The notes: a model not told the origin generated them from the letters alone. Numbered from the stretch's first letter, positions 1 through 8,988 are shown. The stretch: 64,000 bases of DNA from Reichenbachiella faecimaris (GCF_900176375.1 NZ_FWYF01000003.1:372001-436000); one strand, 5' to 3'. Translations and numbers: made by a program.

Positions 1-272
1 GGTCTGGTAACTTTTTAGTTGGAGACCAGGGGCAACCAGTGATTTTCGATCCAGCTGCTTATTATGGTCATCGCGAAGCAGAAATTGCTTTTACAGGATT
101 GTTTGGAGGATTTGATGATAGGTTTTATGAAAACTATGAGACGGCTTATCCTTTGCAGCCAGGTTATAAAGAAAGAGTGGGTATTTTTAATTTATACCCA
201 CTCCTTGTTCATGTTAATCTTTTTGGATTGGCTTATTTATCTCAGGTTAAGCAAATTTTGGCAAAACTCTAA
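1..272 (+). CDS. Fructosamine kinase family protein, C-terminal fragment (cut by window edge)
   Basis: The reading frame is open from base 3 and ends with TAA, so only about 90 C-terminal residues are present. Its visible text (GNFLVGD, then IFDPAAYYGHREAEIAFTGL) matches the end of the aminoglycoside/fructosamine-kinase fold, where the FDPA aspartate belongs to the metal-binding DxG-equivalent and YGHRE.D/E.A follows. Family members phosphorylate fructosamines or ribulosamines on glycated proteins and so promote deglycation. The gene converges on the lipoprotein gene downstream with only 13 bases between them. The kinase lobe and ATP site lie outside the window, so activity cannot be judged. 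Confidence 0.82.
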   Translation, partial: SGNFLVGDQGQPVIFDPAAYYGHREAEIAFTGLFGGFDDRFYENYETAYPLQPGYKERVGIFNLYPLLVHVNLFGLAYLSQVKQILAKL

Positions 273-285
273 AGGGACAATTTCA

Positions 286-1581
286 TCAATCGCTAAATTC
301 CACATAAGCATCTGGACTTGCCTGAGAAGACAAATGAGAAATCCACCCACGATACCCAGGATAACCATAAGGAGCTGGTTCACAATGTAGTTCTTCAGTC
401 CCAATACCTAATGAACTGGTAACTGCTGTAGCCTGATGATGTCCATAGGTTACGTTAATAGCAGGCCCATCATAGATGACAAAGTTAACGTCACTTCCAG
501 GAGTACTTGAACGAGCAGTTCCACTATTACTACATAGTGAAGAAAAGGCTCTTTGCTTTACCCCATTTACTTTGTATCTGACGTTGACTACATATTCCTC
601 TGGAACCCAGGTTTTCCAACCTGTATTGAACCAGTTGATGATCAGTCTGTTGCAGTTTGTGCTTGCACTATAAACAGTTCTTGTGTACTGCGTGCCAATG
701 ATGGGTCGGTAGCAATATTCAAAACAATCAGACGGATCTACTACCTGTTTAATTGGCTGGTTTATAGCCGTCTCATTTGACGGAGCTATGCGTTTCAATT
801 TTTCTTCACCAGGACAATCCAGCCTACAGACTTCTGGGCCATAAATGGGTCTTGTATAGGTGTGAATTTTTGCGGTTAGATAAATTTCATAACCAGCGTT
901 TTTCCCATGGCCGGTTTGGTTAAAATTACGTCTTGAATTTGACTCTCCATCTCCTATGCCAGGAAGTACGTAATCAACGATTACTTGTGCGGTTGATTGG
1001 GTAATATTGTCCAGCTGGCTAATCAGTGATGCATCACCTTCAAGGATAATTTTTGAGTTGTCACCATTATACTGGAACAAGTGTCCGTTTACTTTTAGAA
1101 TCCCTTGGCTGTTTAAGATTGGGGCTAAATTAGGTCGAAACAGATTCATCCCCATGATTCTATTCGATTCATCAAATTCAAATAATCTCATGTTTTGAGC
1201 AACCATTGGTTGAAGGTCGAAAGTTGGCAGTGGGGTTTTTGATAATTCTTCTTCCGAAAGTTCATTTTTAAGTTTTGAAATGAGCATTTCTTCATAAAGA
1301 TATTGCTCGTATTGGGCAGCACGATAAATATCCTCAAATGATTCGAAATCAAATTGGTTTTTCCAAGCATCTATTTCTGCTTGATCTGCCGTTTCAAAAA
1401 ATTCGATGGTTTCATCCAGTGCTTCCGTGGATGCAAATTCAAGGTATTTTCCGTTATACCTTACTTTCATGTCAGAACTGTAAGCGAATTCTTCTTTGCT
1501 AGGTGTAGGCTCGTCTATTTGAGAGCAACTGTTGAACACTAGTCCAGCAATAATTAGACTAGCGGTTAGGGTGTTTTTCAT
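286..1581 (-). CDS. Exported lipoprotein of unknown function
   Basis: A 431-residue protein. It starts with a short basic N-region and a hydrophobic stretch ending in VFNSC (Cys at about residue 19), a plausible lipobox, so it is probably a lipoprotein of the outer membrane or cell surface. The N-terminal third is acidic and likely helical. The C-terminal half is rich in Tyr, Asn and Gly and carries several Cys residues (CRLDCPG, CFEYCYR, NCNR, SLCSN) that could form disulphides outside the cytoplasm. I recognise no family and no catalytic motif. It appears monocistronic, about 70 bases downstream of lysC on the same strand. Confidence 0.72.
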   Translation of the reverse strand: MKNTLTASLIIAGLVFNSCSQIDEPTPSKEEFAYSSDMKVRYNGKYLEFASTEALDETIEFFETADQAEIDAWKNQFDFESFEDIYRAAQYEQYLYEEMLISKLKNELSEEELSKTPLPTFDLQPMVAQNMRLFEFDESNRIMGMNLFRPNLAPILNSQGILKVNGHLFQYNGDNSKIILEGDASLISQLDNITQSTAQVIVDYVLPGIGDGESNSRRNFNQTGHGKNAGYEIYLTAKIHTYTRPIYGPEVCRLDCPGEEKLKRIAPSNETAINQPIKQVVDPSDCFEYCYRPIIGTQYTRTVYSASTNCNRLIINWFNTGWKTWVPEEYVVNVRYKVNGVKQRAFSSLCSNSGTARSSTPGSDVNFVIYDGPAINVTYGHHQATAVTSSLGIGTEELHCEPAPYGYPGYRGWISHLSSQASPDAYVEFSD

Positions 1582-1651
1582 GATAAGTTTATGTTAGTAA
1601 AAAACACAAAATACAGATTGCAGCAAACAATTACAAATTGTTTAATTCTCC

Positions 1652-2944
1652 TTATCCGAGCGAATTGCGAGACATTTCAGTATGCTTTTCCTCAGGAACA
1701 TAAAGCAAGTGATATACATCTTTCGATTTTTGCTCTAGCAAAACCTCTTTTCTATCGTAAATCTTATCCAATGCCTGCTGATCATAGCCTTTTACAGTTA
1801 GCATTTCAAGATTGTCTCTCATTTCAATGTTAAAGGTGTCGCTTAATCGTTCAACTAATTTTTCAACCTTGTCAAATTTCTTATCTATACAAATAGAGAA
1901 ACTTACGGCAGAGTTTTGCATCAAATTGATTTTGATATTCAGTTGATCAAGAGAATTGAAGATTAGGCTCAGTTTTTTCTCGTCTATGAAGGTGAAGTCA
2001 GTGACCTTAAAATCAATGAAAACCTGTTTGGTTTTTAGAATAAAAGATGCAGGATGCTTCTCAGCTGAGTCAGCACCAATTACTGTACCTAATTCTTGCG
2101 GCGCGTTAAATGGTCGGACATATAGCTTGATCCCATTCTGAGCTAAAGGTTTAATGGTTCTTGGGTGAATAATTGAAGCACCATAATATGTCATTTCAGA
2201 AGCGTCCGTGTAACTCAGCTTGGGGATAATCACAGCATCTGGCATTTTGCTGGGATCAGCGGTCATCACGCCTGGTACGTCTTTCCATACTGTCACGGAC
2301 TCTGCGTTTAACCCAGTGGCAAAAATGGCTGCACTAAAATCCGACCCTTCTCTACCAAGTGTTGTCGTTTTTCCTTCACCATTAGACCCTATAAAACCTT
2401 GCGTGATTACAATCGCATCTTTGGCGAAGGCAGGAATTTTTTCACTGATATTACGTTTGGTCATGTCCCAATCTACACGAGCGTCAATGTAGTTGTAGTC
2501 TGTTTTGACATAATTTCGGGCATCTATCCAGATGGTTTTATGGATGTTCTGATTGAGATAATTCCGTATAATTCTGGTAGAGAGCAATTCTCCCTGGCTC
2601 ACCATTTCACTATAGACCTCCATGTAGGCTTTGCCCTCTGCGAAATTTAGATATTTGGCTATACCTTCGAAAATAGATTCCAGTCTTTCAAATACTTGAT
2701 GACCTGGGTCAAACAATCCGTTTGAAATCTCAAGGTGAAAGCGCTTAATCTCCTTCAATTCTGCTTGCCAATTGCCTTTTTTGAAAAATACACTCACCAA
2801 TTCTTCTAATGCGTTCGTGGTTTTGCCCATGGCAGATACGATCACGACCAATTCATCATTACAGAATTGCTTGATTACTTCAGCTACGTTTTTTACAGAT
2901 GGGGCGTCTTTTACAGACGCTCCACCAAATTTGAATACTTTCAT
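1652..2944 (-). CDS. lysC: Aspartate kinase (monofunctional)
   Basis: Phosphorylates L-aspartate, the first committed step to Lys, Thr, Met and diaminopimelate. The N-terminal KVFKFGGASV is the aspartokinase signature. The kinase domain runs to about residue 290 with VSAMGKTTNAL and GREGSDFSAA (substrate and ATP region), and a tandem ACT-type regulatory region follows (about 300-430). At 430 residues it lacks a fused homoserine dehydrogenase; a separate hom gene lies near 42 kb. The start ATG gives the canonical MKVFKFGG N-terminus. It is transcribed divergently from fbp across a 140-base gap. No SAM- or lysine-riboswitch is visible upstream, unlike the metB-hom operon. Confidence 0.95.
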   Translation of the reverse strand: MKVFKFGGASVKDAPSVKNVAEVIKQFCNDELVVIVSAMGKTTNALEELVSVFFKKGNWQAELKEIKRFHLEISNGLFDPGHQVFERLESIFEGIAKYLNFAEGKAYMEVYSEMVSQGELLSTRIIRNYLNQNIHKTIWIDARNYVKTDYNYIDARVDWDMTKRNISEKIPAFAKDAIVITQGFIGSNGEGKTTTLGREGSDFSAAIFATGLNAESVTVWKDVPGVMTADPSKMPDAVIIPKLSYTDASEMTYYGASIIHPRTIKPLAQNGIKLYVRPFNAPQELGTVIGADSAEKHPASFILKTKQVFIDFKVTDFTFIDEKKLSLIFNSLDQLNIKINLMQNSAVSFSICIDKKFDKVEKLVERLSDTFNIEMRDNLEMLTVKGYDQQALDKIYDRKEVLLEQKSKDVYHLLYVPEEKHTEMSRNSLG

Positions 2945-3057
2945 CTTGAATAAATTAGGGAGGCAAAATTACCTATGGAGGTAGAATAAAAAAATAAAAG
3001 AGAAACTATTGAGGGTAGAATCTCTTAACCGTGACTTAACATTAAGCGGATTATTTC

Positions 3058-3065
3058 TATTTTTG
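3058..3065 (+). promoter_or_regulatory. Putative Bacteroidota -7 box for fbp
   Basis: TATTTTTG fits the Bacteroidota primary-sigma -7 consensus TAnnTTTG and lies 21 bases before the chosen fbp ATG. A good -33 TTTG/TTG partner is not obvious about 20 bases upstream, so this is a weak call. It also supports the downstream ATG over the upstream in-frame ATG at 3009, which would precede the promoter. Confidence 0.4.
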
Positions 3066-3086
3066 CAACCACCCAAAACACTTTTA

Positions 3087-4100
3087 ATGGACAAGCAATC
3101 ACTCGGATCTACTATTGGAACTACTTTAGATAGATTCATCAATGACAAACAAGGCGAATTTCCATTTGCCACAGGCGAGTTATCTCAATTGCTCAGAGAC
3201 ATTGCCCTTGCCGGTAAAATTATCAATAGAGAAGTAAATAAGTCTGGTTTATTGGACATTGCTGGAGCCTATGGTGCTACCAATGTGCAGGGAGAGGAAC
3301 AGCAAAAGTTGGACGTTATTGCAGATATTCGCTTTACCCGTGCATTGAAAAATGGTGGTGAAGTTTGTGCCATTATTTCTGAGGAAGAGGATGATCTCAT
3401 TCGTTTGAATAACAATAGTCGCTATGTAGTGGCCATGGATCCATTGGATGGATCTTCGAATATTGATGTGAATGTTTCCATTGGAACTATATTTTCTATC
3501 TACAGAAGAGTAACACCTATCGGAACACCTGTCCAAATGGAGGATGTGTTGCAGAAAGGGGATAATCAGGTAGCAGCTGGCTATATTCTTTATGGATCTT
3601 CTACTATGCTAGTTTATACTACAGGTCATGGCGTGAATGGATTTACTTTCGAACCTACGTTGGGCGAATTCTTACTTTCTCATCAAAACATGAAATGCCC
3701 AAAGGATGGGTCAATTTACTCTATCAACGAAGGGTCATATCAGAGTTTTGAACCATCTGTTAAAGATTATCTGCAATATTGTAAGTCAGAGAATTATAGT
3801 GCCAGATACATTGGGTCGTTAGTTGCTGATTTTCATCGCAATCTTTTGAAAGGGGGTATTTACATTTACCCAAGTACAGAAAAAGCGCCTAATGGAAAAC
3901 TTCGTTTGATGTATGAATGCAATTGTTTGGCTTTCATAATAGAACAAGCTGGAGGAATGGCAACAGATGGTCAACGAAGAGTAATGGAAATAGAGCCAAC
4001 CGAGCTACATCAAAGAGTGCCATTATTCATAGGGTCTCCAGACATGGTGAATAAAGCACATGCCTTTAGAGGAGAAGAAGCTATTGTACAGAAAAATTAA
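3087..4100 (+). CDS. fbp: Fructose-1,6-bisphosphatase, class I
   Basis: Gluconeogenic enzyme hydrolysing fructose-1,6-bisphosphate to fructose-6-phosphate. Visible family marks are the acidic EEEDDL stretch, the metal-site motif [14 protein letters not shown] (about residues 115-128) and the C-terminal [21 protein letters not shown] chose the ATG that begins MDKQSLGS, giving 337 residues, the usual class I length. An in-frame ATG 78 bases upstream adds a tail rich in Leu/Phe that is not family-like and would include the putative promoter. The 3' end overlaps the convergent gene by four bases. Confidence 0.94.
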   Translation: MDKQSLGSTIGTTLDRFINDKQGEFPFATGELSQLLRDIALAGKIINREVNKSGLLDIAGAYGATNVQGEEQQKLDVIADIRFTRALKNGGEVCAIISEEEDDLIRLNNNSRYVVAMDPLDGSSNIDVNVSIGTIFSIYRRVTPIGTPVQMEDVLQKGDNQVAAGYILYGSSTMLVYTTGHGVNGFTFEPTLGEFLLSHQNMKCPKDGSIYSINEGSYQSFEPSVKDYLQYCKSENYSARYIGSLVADFHRNLLKGGIYIYPSTEKAPNGKLRLMYECNCLAFIIEQAGGMATDGQRRVMEIEPTELHQRVPLFIGSPDMVNKAHAFRGEEAIVQKN

Positions 4101-4408
4101 AAATTTCTATACTGCTCTCTGGTTTTTACTTTTTGCATTTCACGTTTGATCACTTCACGCGCCAGTGTTATTCCTATTTGATCTGGAGCAGCTGTGGTGA
4201 GGATTTTTTTAAACTTGACTTCGTCCAAATCTATCTTATAAAATGCATTCATCAATCGGGTCATGTCCTGATTGATTAGGTTATTGATGATAGAGGCCAG
4301 AGCGTCTTCCAAGGCTTGTTCGGAAGATTGATGAGGTGCCAGCTCCTCATCTGGGAGCTGAAAATGTTTGGTGATAAGGGTAGTACAAGATGCGAGTGAG
4401 TCGCTCAT
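4097..4408 (-). CDS. Conserved hypothetical protein following DUF5606 gene
   Basis: About 103 residues from the ATG giving [10 protein letters not shown], which sits seven bases after the stop of the DUF5606 gene. A longer in-frame start exists but lies inside that gene and adds a basic tail that looks like out-of-frame sequence. The protein appears all-helical ([16 protein letters not shown]) with no signal peptide and no catalytic motif. Tight spacing suggests translational coupling with its upstream partner. Function unknown. Confidence 0.65.
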   Translation of the reverse strand: MSDSLASCTTLITKHFQLPDEELAPHQSSEQALEDALASIINNLINQDMTRLMNAFYKIDLDEVKFKKILTTAAPDQIGITLAREVIKREMQKVKTREQYRNF

Positions 4409-4415
4409 CAGAAGC

Positions 4416-4847
4416 TTACTGCTTTTCAGTGTCCTCCTTGGTATCTTTCTTTTCCTCGAATAACTCTGGAAACCCACTGCTTAATAAGTGGTACCATTTT
4501 ACCAATTTCTTAATGTCAGAGGTATAGACACGATCTTCGTCATAATTGGGCAGAATGTGTTTTAGGAAAGCCTTCAGTTCTTCGTTGTCAGAGCTGCCAG
4601 CTAGACCAGTATCACCATTGAATTCCGCATGAATTTTTTTCATCACTTCCTCCAGCGGGCACGAACCTTCCTTGTCGGTCGTATAAATCGATATTTCACC
4701 AAGAACAGATACTTTAGAATTGACGTTGACCACCAATTTCTTTTTCTGTTCATCCATTGATTCTAGAATCATTCCACCACGAGTAGGAGCTACTACGCTA
4801 AATAATCCGCCTTTCCCTGATACTGTTGCTATTTCGTTGAAATCCAT
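4416..4847 (-). CDS. DUF5606-type protein (Bacteroidota)
   Basis: A 143-residue cytosolic protein whose N-terminus (MDFNEIATVSGKGGLFSVVAPTRGGMILES) resembles the DUF5606 family, found widely in Bacteroidota. The family's biochemical role is not established. The N-terminal half looks like a small beta-barrel; the middle (LKAFLKHILPNYDEDRVY.SDIKKLVKWY) is helical and the C-terminus is a charged Glu/Lys tail. It is first in a probable two-gene operon and lies just downstream of engB on the same strand. Confidence 0.78.
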   Translation of the reverse strand: MDFNEIATVSGKGGLFSVVAPTRGGMILESMDEQKKKLVVNVNSKVSVLGEISIYTTDKEGSCPLEEVMKKIHAEFNGDTGLAGSSDNEELKAFLKHILPNYDEDRVYTSDIKKLVKWYHLLSSGFPELFEEKKDTKEDTEKQ

Positions 4848-4884
4848 AGTTAGTTATTAAATCGGTCGCAAAATTAATATTTTC

Positions 4885-5481
4885 TTATACACTCTCATTG
4901 ATTTGACCGATGTATTCCAATATTTCCTTTTGTCCTACTTTTTTGGCCGAGGAAGTAATAAATGTGGGGGGCAATTCTTCCCATCCTTTTTTCAATTCAG
5001 CTTTGAAAGTGGCTATGTTGGATTGAATTATAGAATTATTGGGCTTGTCTGCTTTGGTGAAAATTATTGAGAATGGTATCTGGTACTCTCCTAACCAATT
5101 CAGAAATTCAATGTCAATTTTTTGAGGAGGGATTCTAGAATCAATCAAAACAAAGACGTTGTATAGGTTTTCTCTCTGACCTAAATAATTCTTGGTCATG
5201 ATATCCCATTTCTCTTTCATTTCCTTGCTCACCTGTGCCCATCCGTAACCTGGCAAATCCACTAAAAACCAAGCCTTATTGATCAGAAAGTGATTGATCA
5301 ATTGTGTCTTACCGGGTTTGCCAGAGGTTTTGGCCAGCTTTGTTTTGTCCGTGAGCATATTAATCAAAGACGACTTGCCTACATTAGACCTCCCAATGAA
5401 AGCATATTCTGGCTTATCAGGTGCTGGGCATTGTTTATAGTCCGTATTGCTAATGACGAACTCAGAGCTAGTTATTTTCAT
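4885..5481 (-). CDS. engB: Ribosome-biogenesis GTPase EngB/YsxC
   Basis: Essential small GTPase of the TrmE-Era-EngA-EngB group, needed for large-subunit assembly. The GTPase motifs are in order: G1 GRSNVGKSS (about residue 31), G2 [10 protein letters not shown]3 DLPGYGWA, G4 TKAD and G5 SSAKK. The length of 198 residues is typical and the start ATG gives the usual short N-terminal strand ([12 protein letters not shown]). It leads a same-strand run with the DUF5606 gene about 37 bases downstream. Confidence 0.96.
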   Translation of the reverse strand: MKITSSEFVISNTDYKQCPAPDKPEYAFIGRSNVGKSSLINMLTDKTKLAKTSGKPGKTQLINHFLINKAWFLVDLPGYGWAQVSKEMKEKWDIMTKNYLGQRENLYNVFVLIDSRIPPQKIDIEFLNWLGEYQIPFSIIFTKADKPNNSIIQSNIATFKAELKKGWEELPPTFITSSAKKVGQKEILEYIGQINESV

Positions 5482-5791
5482 TGGGATTAATTTTTTGCAA
5501 AAATGCTCAAAACTTGACTTTAACGCGATGCCTCAAGAGTTTATTTCTAAGATCGACACGTGGGCTATGTCTTTAATTGGGAAAATAGTTCGAAACAGTC
5601 CGATTACGATGGCGCATAGCAGTTTCCGTAGTTTTTCTCAAATCCCCGAGTTCTAAAATTTATGGTCATTCAGTAACTCAATTTGGGAATAGTTGGAGAG
5701 AGATAGAAGATTGGCCTGATATGGGAGTCAGGATTGGTAAATAATTCAGCGAATCCATGTAATATTGCAGCACAATAAAAATCTGAGTCAA
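5482..5791. other. Intergenic region between engB and ubiE with possible decayed coding sequence
   Basis: About 300 bases separate the divergent engB and ubiE genes. On the + strand there are only short open stretches in shifting frames, for example one from about 5589 to 5742 ending NSWREIEDWPDMGVRIGK followed by TAA. Nothing was recognised. The promoters of both genes must lie here, but no clear TAnnTTTG box was identified. Confidence 0.35.
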
Positions 5792-6514
5792 TTGGCAGTA
5801 TTACCTTATAAAAATCAGGAACAATCGAAGAAGCAGCAAGTAGCTGATATGTTTAACAATATCAGTAAACGCTACGATTTCCTCAATCACTTCCTTAGCA
5901 TGGGAATCGATATTCTGTGGAGAAAAAAGGCTATACGTCAGTTGAAATCGCACCAGCCTAAATTGATATTGGATATTGCTACTGGTACGGGTGATCTGGC
6001 TATTGAAGCTTTGAAGTTGAATCCAGACAAAATCATTGGCGTAGATATCTCAGAAGGCATGCTTGATGTAGGTCGCAAGAAGATGATCGAACTGGGGGTA
6101 GAGGATCAAATAGAACTGAGGCTGGGAGATTCTGAGCAACTCTTGTTCGAAGACAATAAGTTTGATGCCGTAATCGTTGCCTTTGGCGTAAGGAATTTCG
6201 AAAATCTGGAGAAGGGATTGGCTGACATGCGACGGGTGCTAAAAGATGGGGGTAAATTAGTAGTGCTCGAATTTTCGAAGCCTACTAAGTTTCCAATGAA
6301 ACAGCTCTATGGTTTTTATTTTAAGGCTATATTGCCTCTGGTTGGAAAAGTGGTGTCAAGCGATAATGCAGCTTACACTTATTTGCCTGAATCAGTGGCA
6401 GAATTTCCGTATGGTCAACAATTTCTGGATATTTTAGAAAAAACAGGATACAAAGACACTCAATGCAAATCACTAACTTTTGGCATAAGTTCTATATACA
6501 CAGCCTCAAAATAG
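5792..6514 (+). CDS. ubiE: Demethylmenaquinone methyltransferase (UbiE/MenG)
   Basis: SAM-dependent C-methyltransferase making menaquinone from demethylmenaquinone, the respiratory quinone step of Bacteroidota. Motif I is ILDIATGTGDLA (about residues 59-70), followed by IIGVDISEGMLDVG and GDSEQLLFEDNKFDAV; MFNNISKRYDFLNHFLS is the UbiE-family N-terminal signature. No ATG precedes the conserved region. I chose the TTG giving MAVLPYKN, which resembles relatives' N-termini; another TTG at 5765 adds nine residues. The 3' end overlaps the porT-like gene by 52 bases, suggesting coupled expression. Confidence 0.93.
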   Translation: MAVLPYKNQEQSKKQQVADMFNNISKRYDFLNHFLSMGIDILWRKKAIRQLKSHQPKLILDIATGTGDLAIEALKLNPDKIIGVDISEGMLDVGRKKMIELGVEDQIELRLGDSEQLLFEDNKFDAVIVAFGVRNFENLEKGLADMRRVLKDGGKLVVLEFSKPTKFPMKQLYGFYFKAILPLVGKVVSSDNAAYTYLPESVAEFPYGQQFLDILEKTGYKDTQCKSLTFGISSIYTASK

Positions 6515-7239
6515 TAATAGGTTTTGTCATTGGAGTTTGTCTAATATCTACTGAGTCTAAGGCGCAACTTCCAGGCACTCTCAACCTACCCAATTTTGAC
6601 GAACAAAAAATTCATTTCGGATTTTTGATCGGAGGGCATTCCTCAAGGTTTAGGTTAAAATATTCTGATGAATATATAACTCATGATTTTGATACAGTAC
6701 ACTCTATTCTCCCTACACACAAGTTTGGTTTTAAGATTGGATTCATAGTCAACTTCCACTTTTTTCAATATTTGGATGTTCGAGTGGCACCTACTTTTAG
6801 CTTTTATCAATTAGGCCTGGATTATCGATATACCCATGGTGAAACGTTGAATGAATTGCGAGATCCAACCTACTTTGAACTTCCAATATTATTCAAGTAT
6901 AAATCTGTAAGGAGAGTAAACAGAGCGATTTACTTATTGGCCGGATTGACTCCAGCTGTGAAGGTTTCAGGAAATAAGCAGGATTTGGATTCGTCAGAAC
7001 GCCTGTTGATTGAAAAATTTAATTTGTCGGTAGATGTAGGTGTGGGATTAGATTTGTTTCAGCCATTATTCAAATTTTCGCCTGAAGTAAGGTATTCGTT
7101 CGGTTTATTGAATGTATTGGATAGTGAAGAAAATGACTTTAGTGTAGGAATAGAAAACCTTAACATTCACAGTTTTACGATATACGTGACATTCGAGGGT
7201 GGACCGTCTACCTTTAGACGAAAAGCAAGGAAGTATTAA
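6463..7239 (+). CDS. porT: PorT-family outer-membrane protein (type IX secretion)
   Basis: A 258-residue protein with a signal peptide ending in STESKA-Q and then alternating strands with aromatic residues, ending HSFTIYVTFEGG, as in the PorT/SprT beta-barrel family. PorT is required for the type IX secretion system of Porphyromonas and gliding Bacteroidota. A ubiE-porT pairing is, to my knowledge, common in this phylum and supports the call. The ATG lies inside the end of ubiE. Assignment rests on topology, length and neighbourhood; another small OmpW/PorT-like barrel is possible. Two T9SS sorting-domain proteins elsewhere in the window fit. Confidence 0.75.
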   Translation: MQITNFWHKFYIHSLKIVIGFVIGVCLISTESKAQLPGTLNLPNFDEQKIHFGFLIGGHSSRFRLKYSDEYITHDFDTVHSILPTHKFGFKIGFIVNFHFFQYLDVRVAPTFSFYQLGLDYRYTHGETLNELRDPTYFELPILFKYKSVRRVNRAIYLLAGLTPAVKVSGNKQDLDSSERLLIEKFNLSVDVGVGLDLFQPLFKFSPEVRYSFGLLNVLDSEENDFSVGIENLNIHSFTIYVTFEGGPSTFRRKARKY

Positions 7240-7604
7240 TTTGTAGGAGTTTCTGCTTCTGGCTCAGTATCCATGTATTTCATTTTATACACGAAGTAGA
7301 ACAAAAAATTGAACTTGTTTACTGAGTAGTAACTAGAATCAGGTTCAGCATCCAATTCTTCAGATTTTTCTGCTGATTCAGCCTCATTGTTGCTCTCCAA
7401 CTCTTTAGCCTCTTCAGTCTTTTCCGTCCCATAGCTTGATCCGCCAGTATTTCCAGCAGTGTTTTTTTCAGTGTTGGCCGATAGCGACAAACTAAATAGC
7501 AAACAAAAGAATATGGAAACAGTTTTCTTCAACAATTTTTGGATTATGTTAATGAACGCAACGAATTTATAGAGAATATTGTTACAACAGATGTGTTCAG
7601 CCAA
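7236..7604 (-). CDS. Small exported acidic protein of unknown function
   Basis: Up to 122 residues: a hydrophobic export segment (KKTVSIFFCLLFSLSLSA-N), then a low-complexity Glu/Ser/Ala linker (about 45 residues, nearly all E, S, A, K), then a short Tyr/Phe-rich C-terminal block (YYSVNKFNFLFYFVYKMKY). The listed start adds about 25 residues before the signal segment. A TTG just upstream of KKTVSIFF may be the true start, giving a protein near 97 residues. It converges on porT with a four-base overlap. No family recognised. Confidence 0.55.
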   Translation of the reverse strand: MAEHICCNNILYKFVAFINIIQKLLKKTVSIFFCLLFSLSLSANTEKNTAGNTGGSSYGTEKTEEAKELESNNEAESAEKSEELDAEPDSSYYSVNKFNFLFYFVYKMKYMDTEPEAETPTN

Positions 7605-7637
7605 TTTTCTATTAGTATTGGGTGAAAATTAGGTGAT

Positions 7638-8588
7638 TTACTTAGCTGATTCTGACCCAGCTAGAAGATTCATCTCATAGGAGTATCTTTCTGTTTGCAC
7701 ACCACCAATCCGAGTTTTGAAAGCGATTAGATTTTCATTGGGTTGATTATTCAACATAGAAGTGCCCAGATCCAATATGTCAAAATGATTCTTTTGGCAA
7801 AATTGATAAATGTTTGAAATCAAAAAAACCATGGGACTGTATCTATTATAAGTCACAGCACTGGCAGGTAAGAAATGGTATAGCATCTTCGAGTTCACAA
7901 TCACACAAATAGTGGCAGCCACTAAAGTATGGCCATCATAACAACTGAAAATCAAATAATTTTCAGGAAATAAGTCCAAGGTTGATTTCATCTTATCAAA
8001 TGTCACAGAAATGGAATGATTCTTATCCTTTCTGCATTCGTTAATAAATTGGAATATGGGCTCAAGCTTGGATGGTTCTTCCTGCTTAAAAGTGAATTGT
8101 GCATCCGTACATTTTTTTAATCGCCTTTTTTGCATTGGAGAGAGGCGATCGATCAGTTGACTTTGATCAATAGAGATATGGTGATTGATGTCTGTCGAGC
8201 GTTTCGAAGAGATTTGCGACCCGCAGCTGAATGGGTCTAGCGTACTCATTGAAGAGTAAAACGATGGGGCTGTTTTAATGGTTATTTGGCGAATGCCAAT
8301 TTGTTTAAGTTCTTCGACCACATATTTCAAAAACTCTTCTATTACAGTTTGATCAATAGATTGGTACCTATAAATACCACCAAAGGGTGCATCTTTTAAA
8401 CTGATGGCTTTGTCATTGTCAATTTGAAAATGAAGGACTAGAAGAAGTTTTTTTGTTTCATTTTCTAAGGCACAAAAACTTCTAACCTCTGGTTTAAGTT
8501 GACTGAGGTATTTTTTAGAATAATAAATTGGAATATCTCCAAGTTCCAAATAATCTGGAATCTGAGTATAGTACACTAGATTACCCAA
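7638..8588 (-). CDS. FemAB/GNAT-like acyltransferase
   Basis: A 316-residue soluble protein with a FemAB-like double GNAT layout. Supporting stretches are the basic MQKRRLKKC segment in the middle, ECRKDKNHSISVTFDKM, and the C-terminal DILDLGTSMLNNQPNENLIAFKTRIGG, which resembles the end of FemAB-type peptidoglycan or exopolysaccharide transferases. The likely role is transfer of an amino-acyl or acyl group to an envelope glycan. It starts eight bases inside the upstream FdtA-like gene, so the two are probably translated together. The substrate is unknown. Confidence 0.68.
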   Translation of the reverse strand: MGNLVYYTQIPDYLELGDIPIYYSKKYLSQLKPEVRSFCALENETKKLLLVLHFQIDNDKAISLKDAPFGGIYRYQSIDQTVIEEFLKYVVEELKQIGIRQITIKTAPSFYSSMSTLDPFSCGSQISSKRSTDINHHISIDQSQLIDRLSPMQKRRLKKCTDAQFTFKQEEPSKLEPIFQFINECRKDKNHSISVTFDKMKSTLDLFPENYLIFSCYDGHTLVAATICVIVNSKMLYHFLPASAVTYNRYSPMVFLISNIYQFCQKNHFDILDLGTSMLNNQPNENLIAFKTRIGGVQTERYSYEMNLLAGSESAK

Positions 8589-8988
8589 GATGGTATTTTA
8601 ATTCCTGTGATTTAAACTCATCATATACTCTAATATAATCTTCAGGGTCGTACTCATGAGAAGCCATTACAAGCACTATGGCGTCTTTTTTATATGCTAT
8701 TTTGCACCAATATTGTGACGGGATCAGAACCATCTCGTTGGGGTGTTTGAGACAAAAAGAGGACTTGTTGCCATGATTATCTTCGAGTTGGATATTTAGT
8801 TCTCCATGTAAGCAAACGAGCAATTGTTGGCACGACTTGTGCGCATGCTCTCCTCGAATTTCATCCTCGTGATTGGAAGTGATCCAATAAACACGTTTGA
8901 CTGGAAACGGAAGATCATCTCTCTCTGCAATAGTCATTATCGAATTTATATCTACAGTAGGAAGATTATATAATCGAGGAATTGTCAT
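8581..8988 (-). CDS. FdtA/QdtA-like cupin (dTDP-keto-sugar 3,4-isomerase family)
   Basis: A 135-residue single-domain cupin. The motif RGEHAHKSCQQLLVCLHGEL is the FdtA/QdtA/WxcM-C family signature, with the histidines expected in the active site of dTDP-4-keto-6-deoxyglucose 3,4-ketoisomerases. Such enzymes feed dTDP-3-amino sugars into surface glycans. No partner aminotransferase or RmlA/RmlB lies next to it. It overlaps the FemAB-like gene by eight bases. A divergent TPR gene starts only about 20 bases away. Confidence 0.8.
   Translation of the reverse strand: MTIPRLYNLPTVDINSIMTIAERDDLPFPVKRVYWITSNHEDEIRGEHAHKSCQQLLVCLHGELNIQLEDNHGNKSSFCLKHPNEMVLIPSQYWCKIAYKKDAIVLVMASHEYDPEDYIRVYDEFKSQELKYHLG

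Noticed and set aside
3009-3086. Upstream start for fbp giving 26 more residues
   Set aside because: The extra residues do not resemble FBPase and the region contains the putative promoter -7 box, so the ATG at 3087 is preferred.
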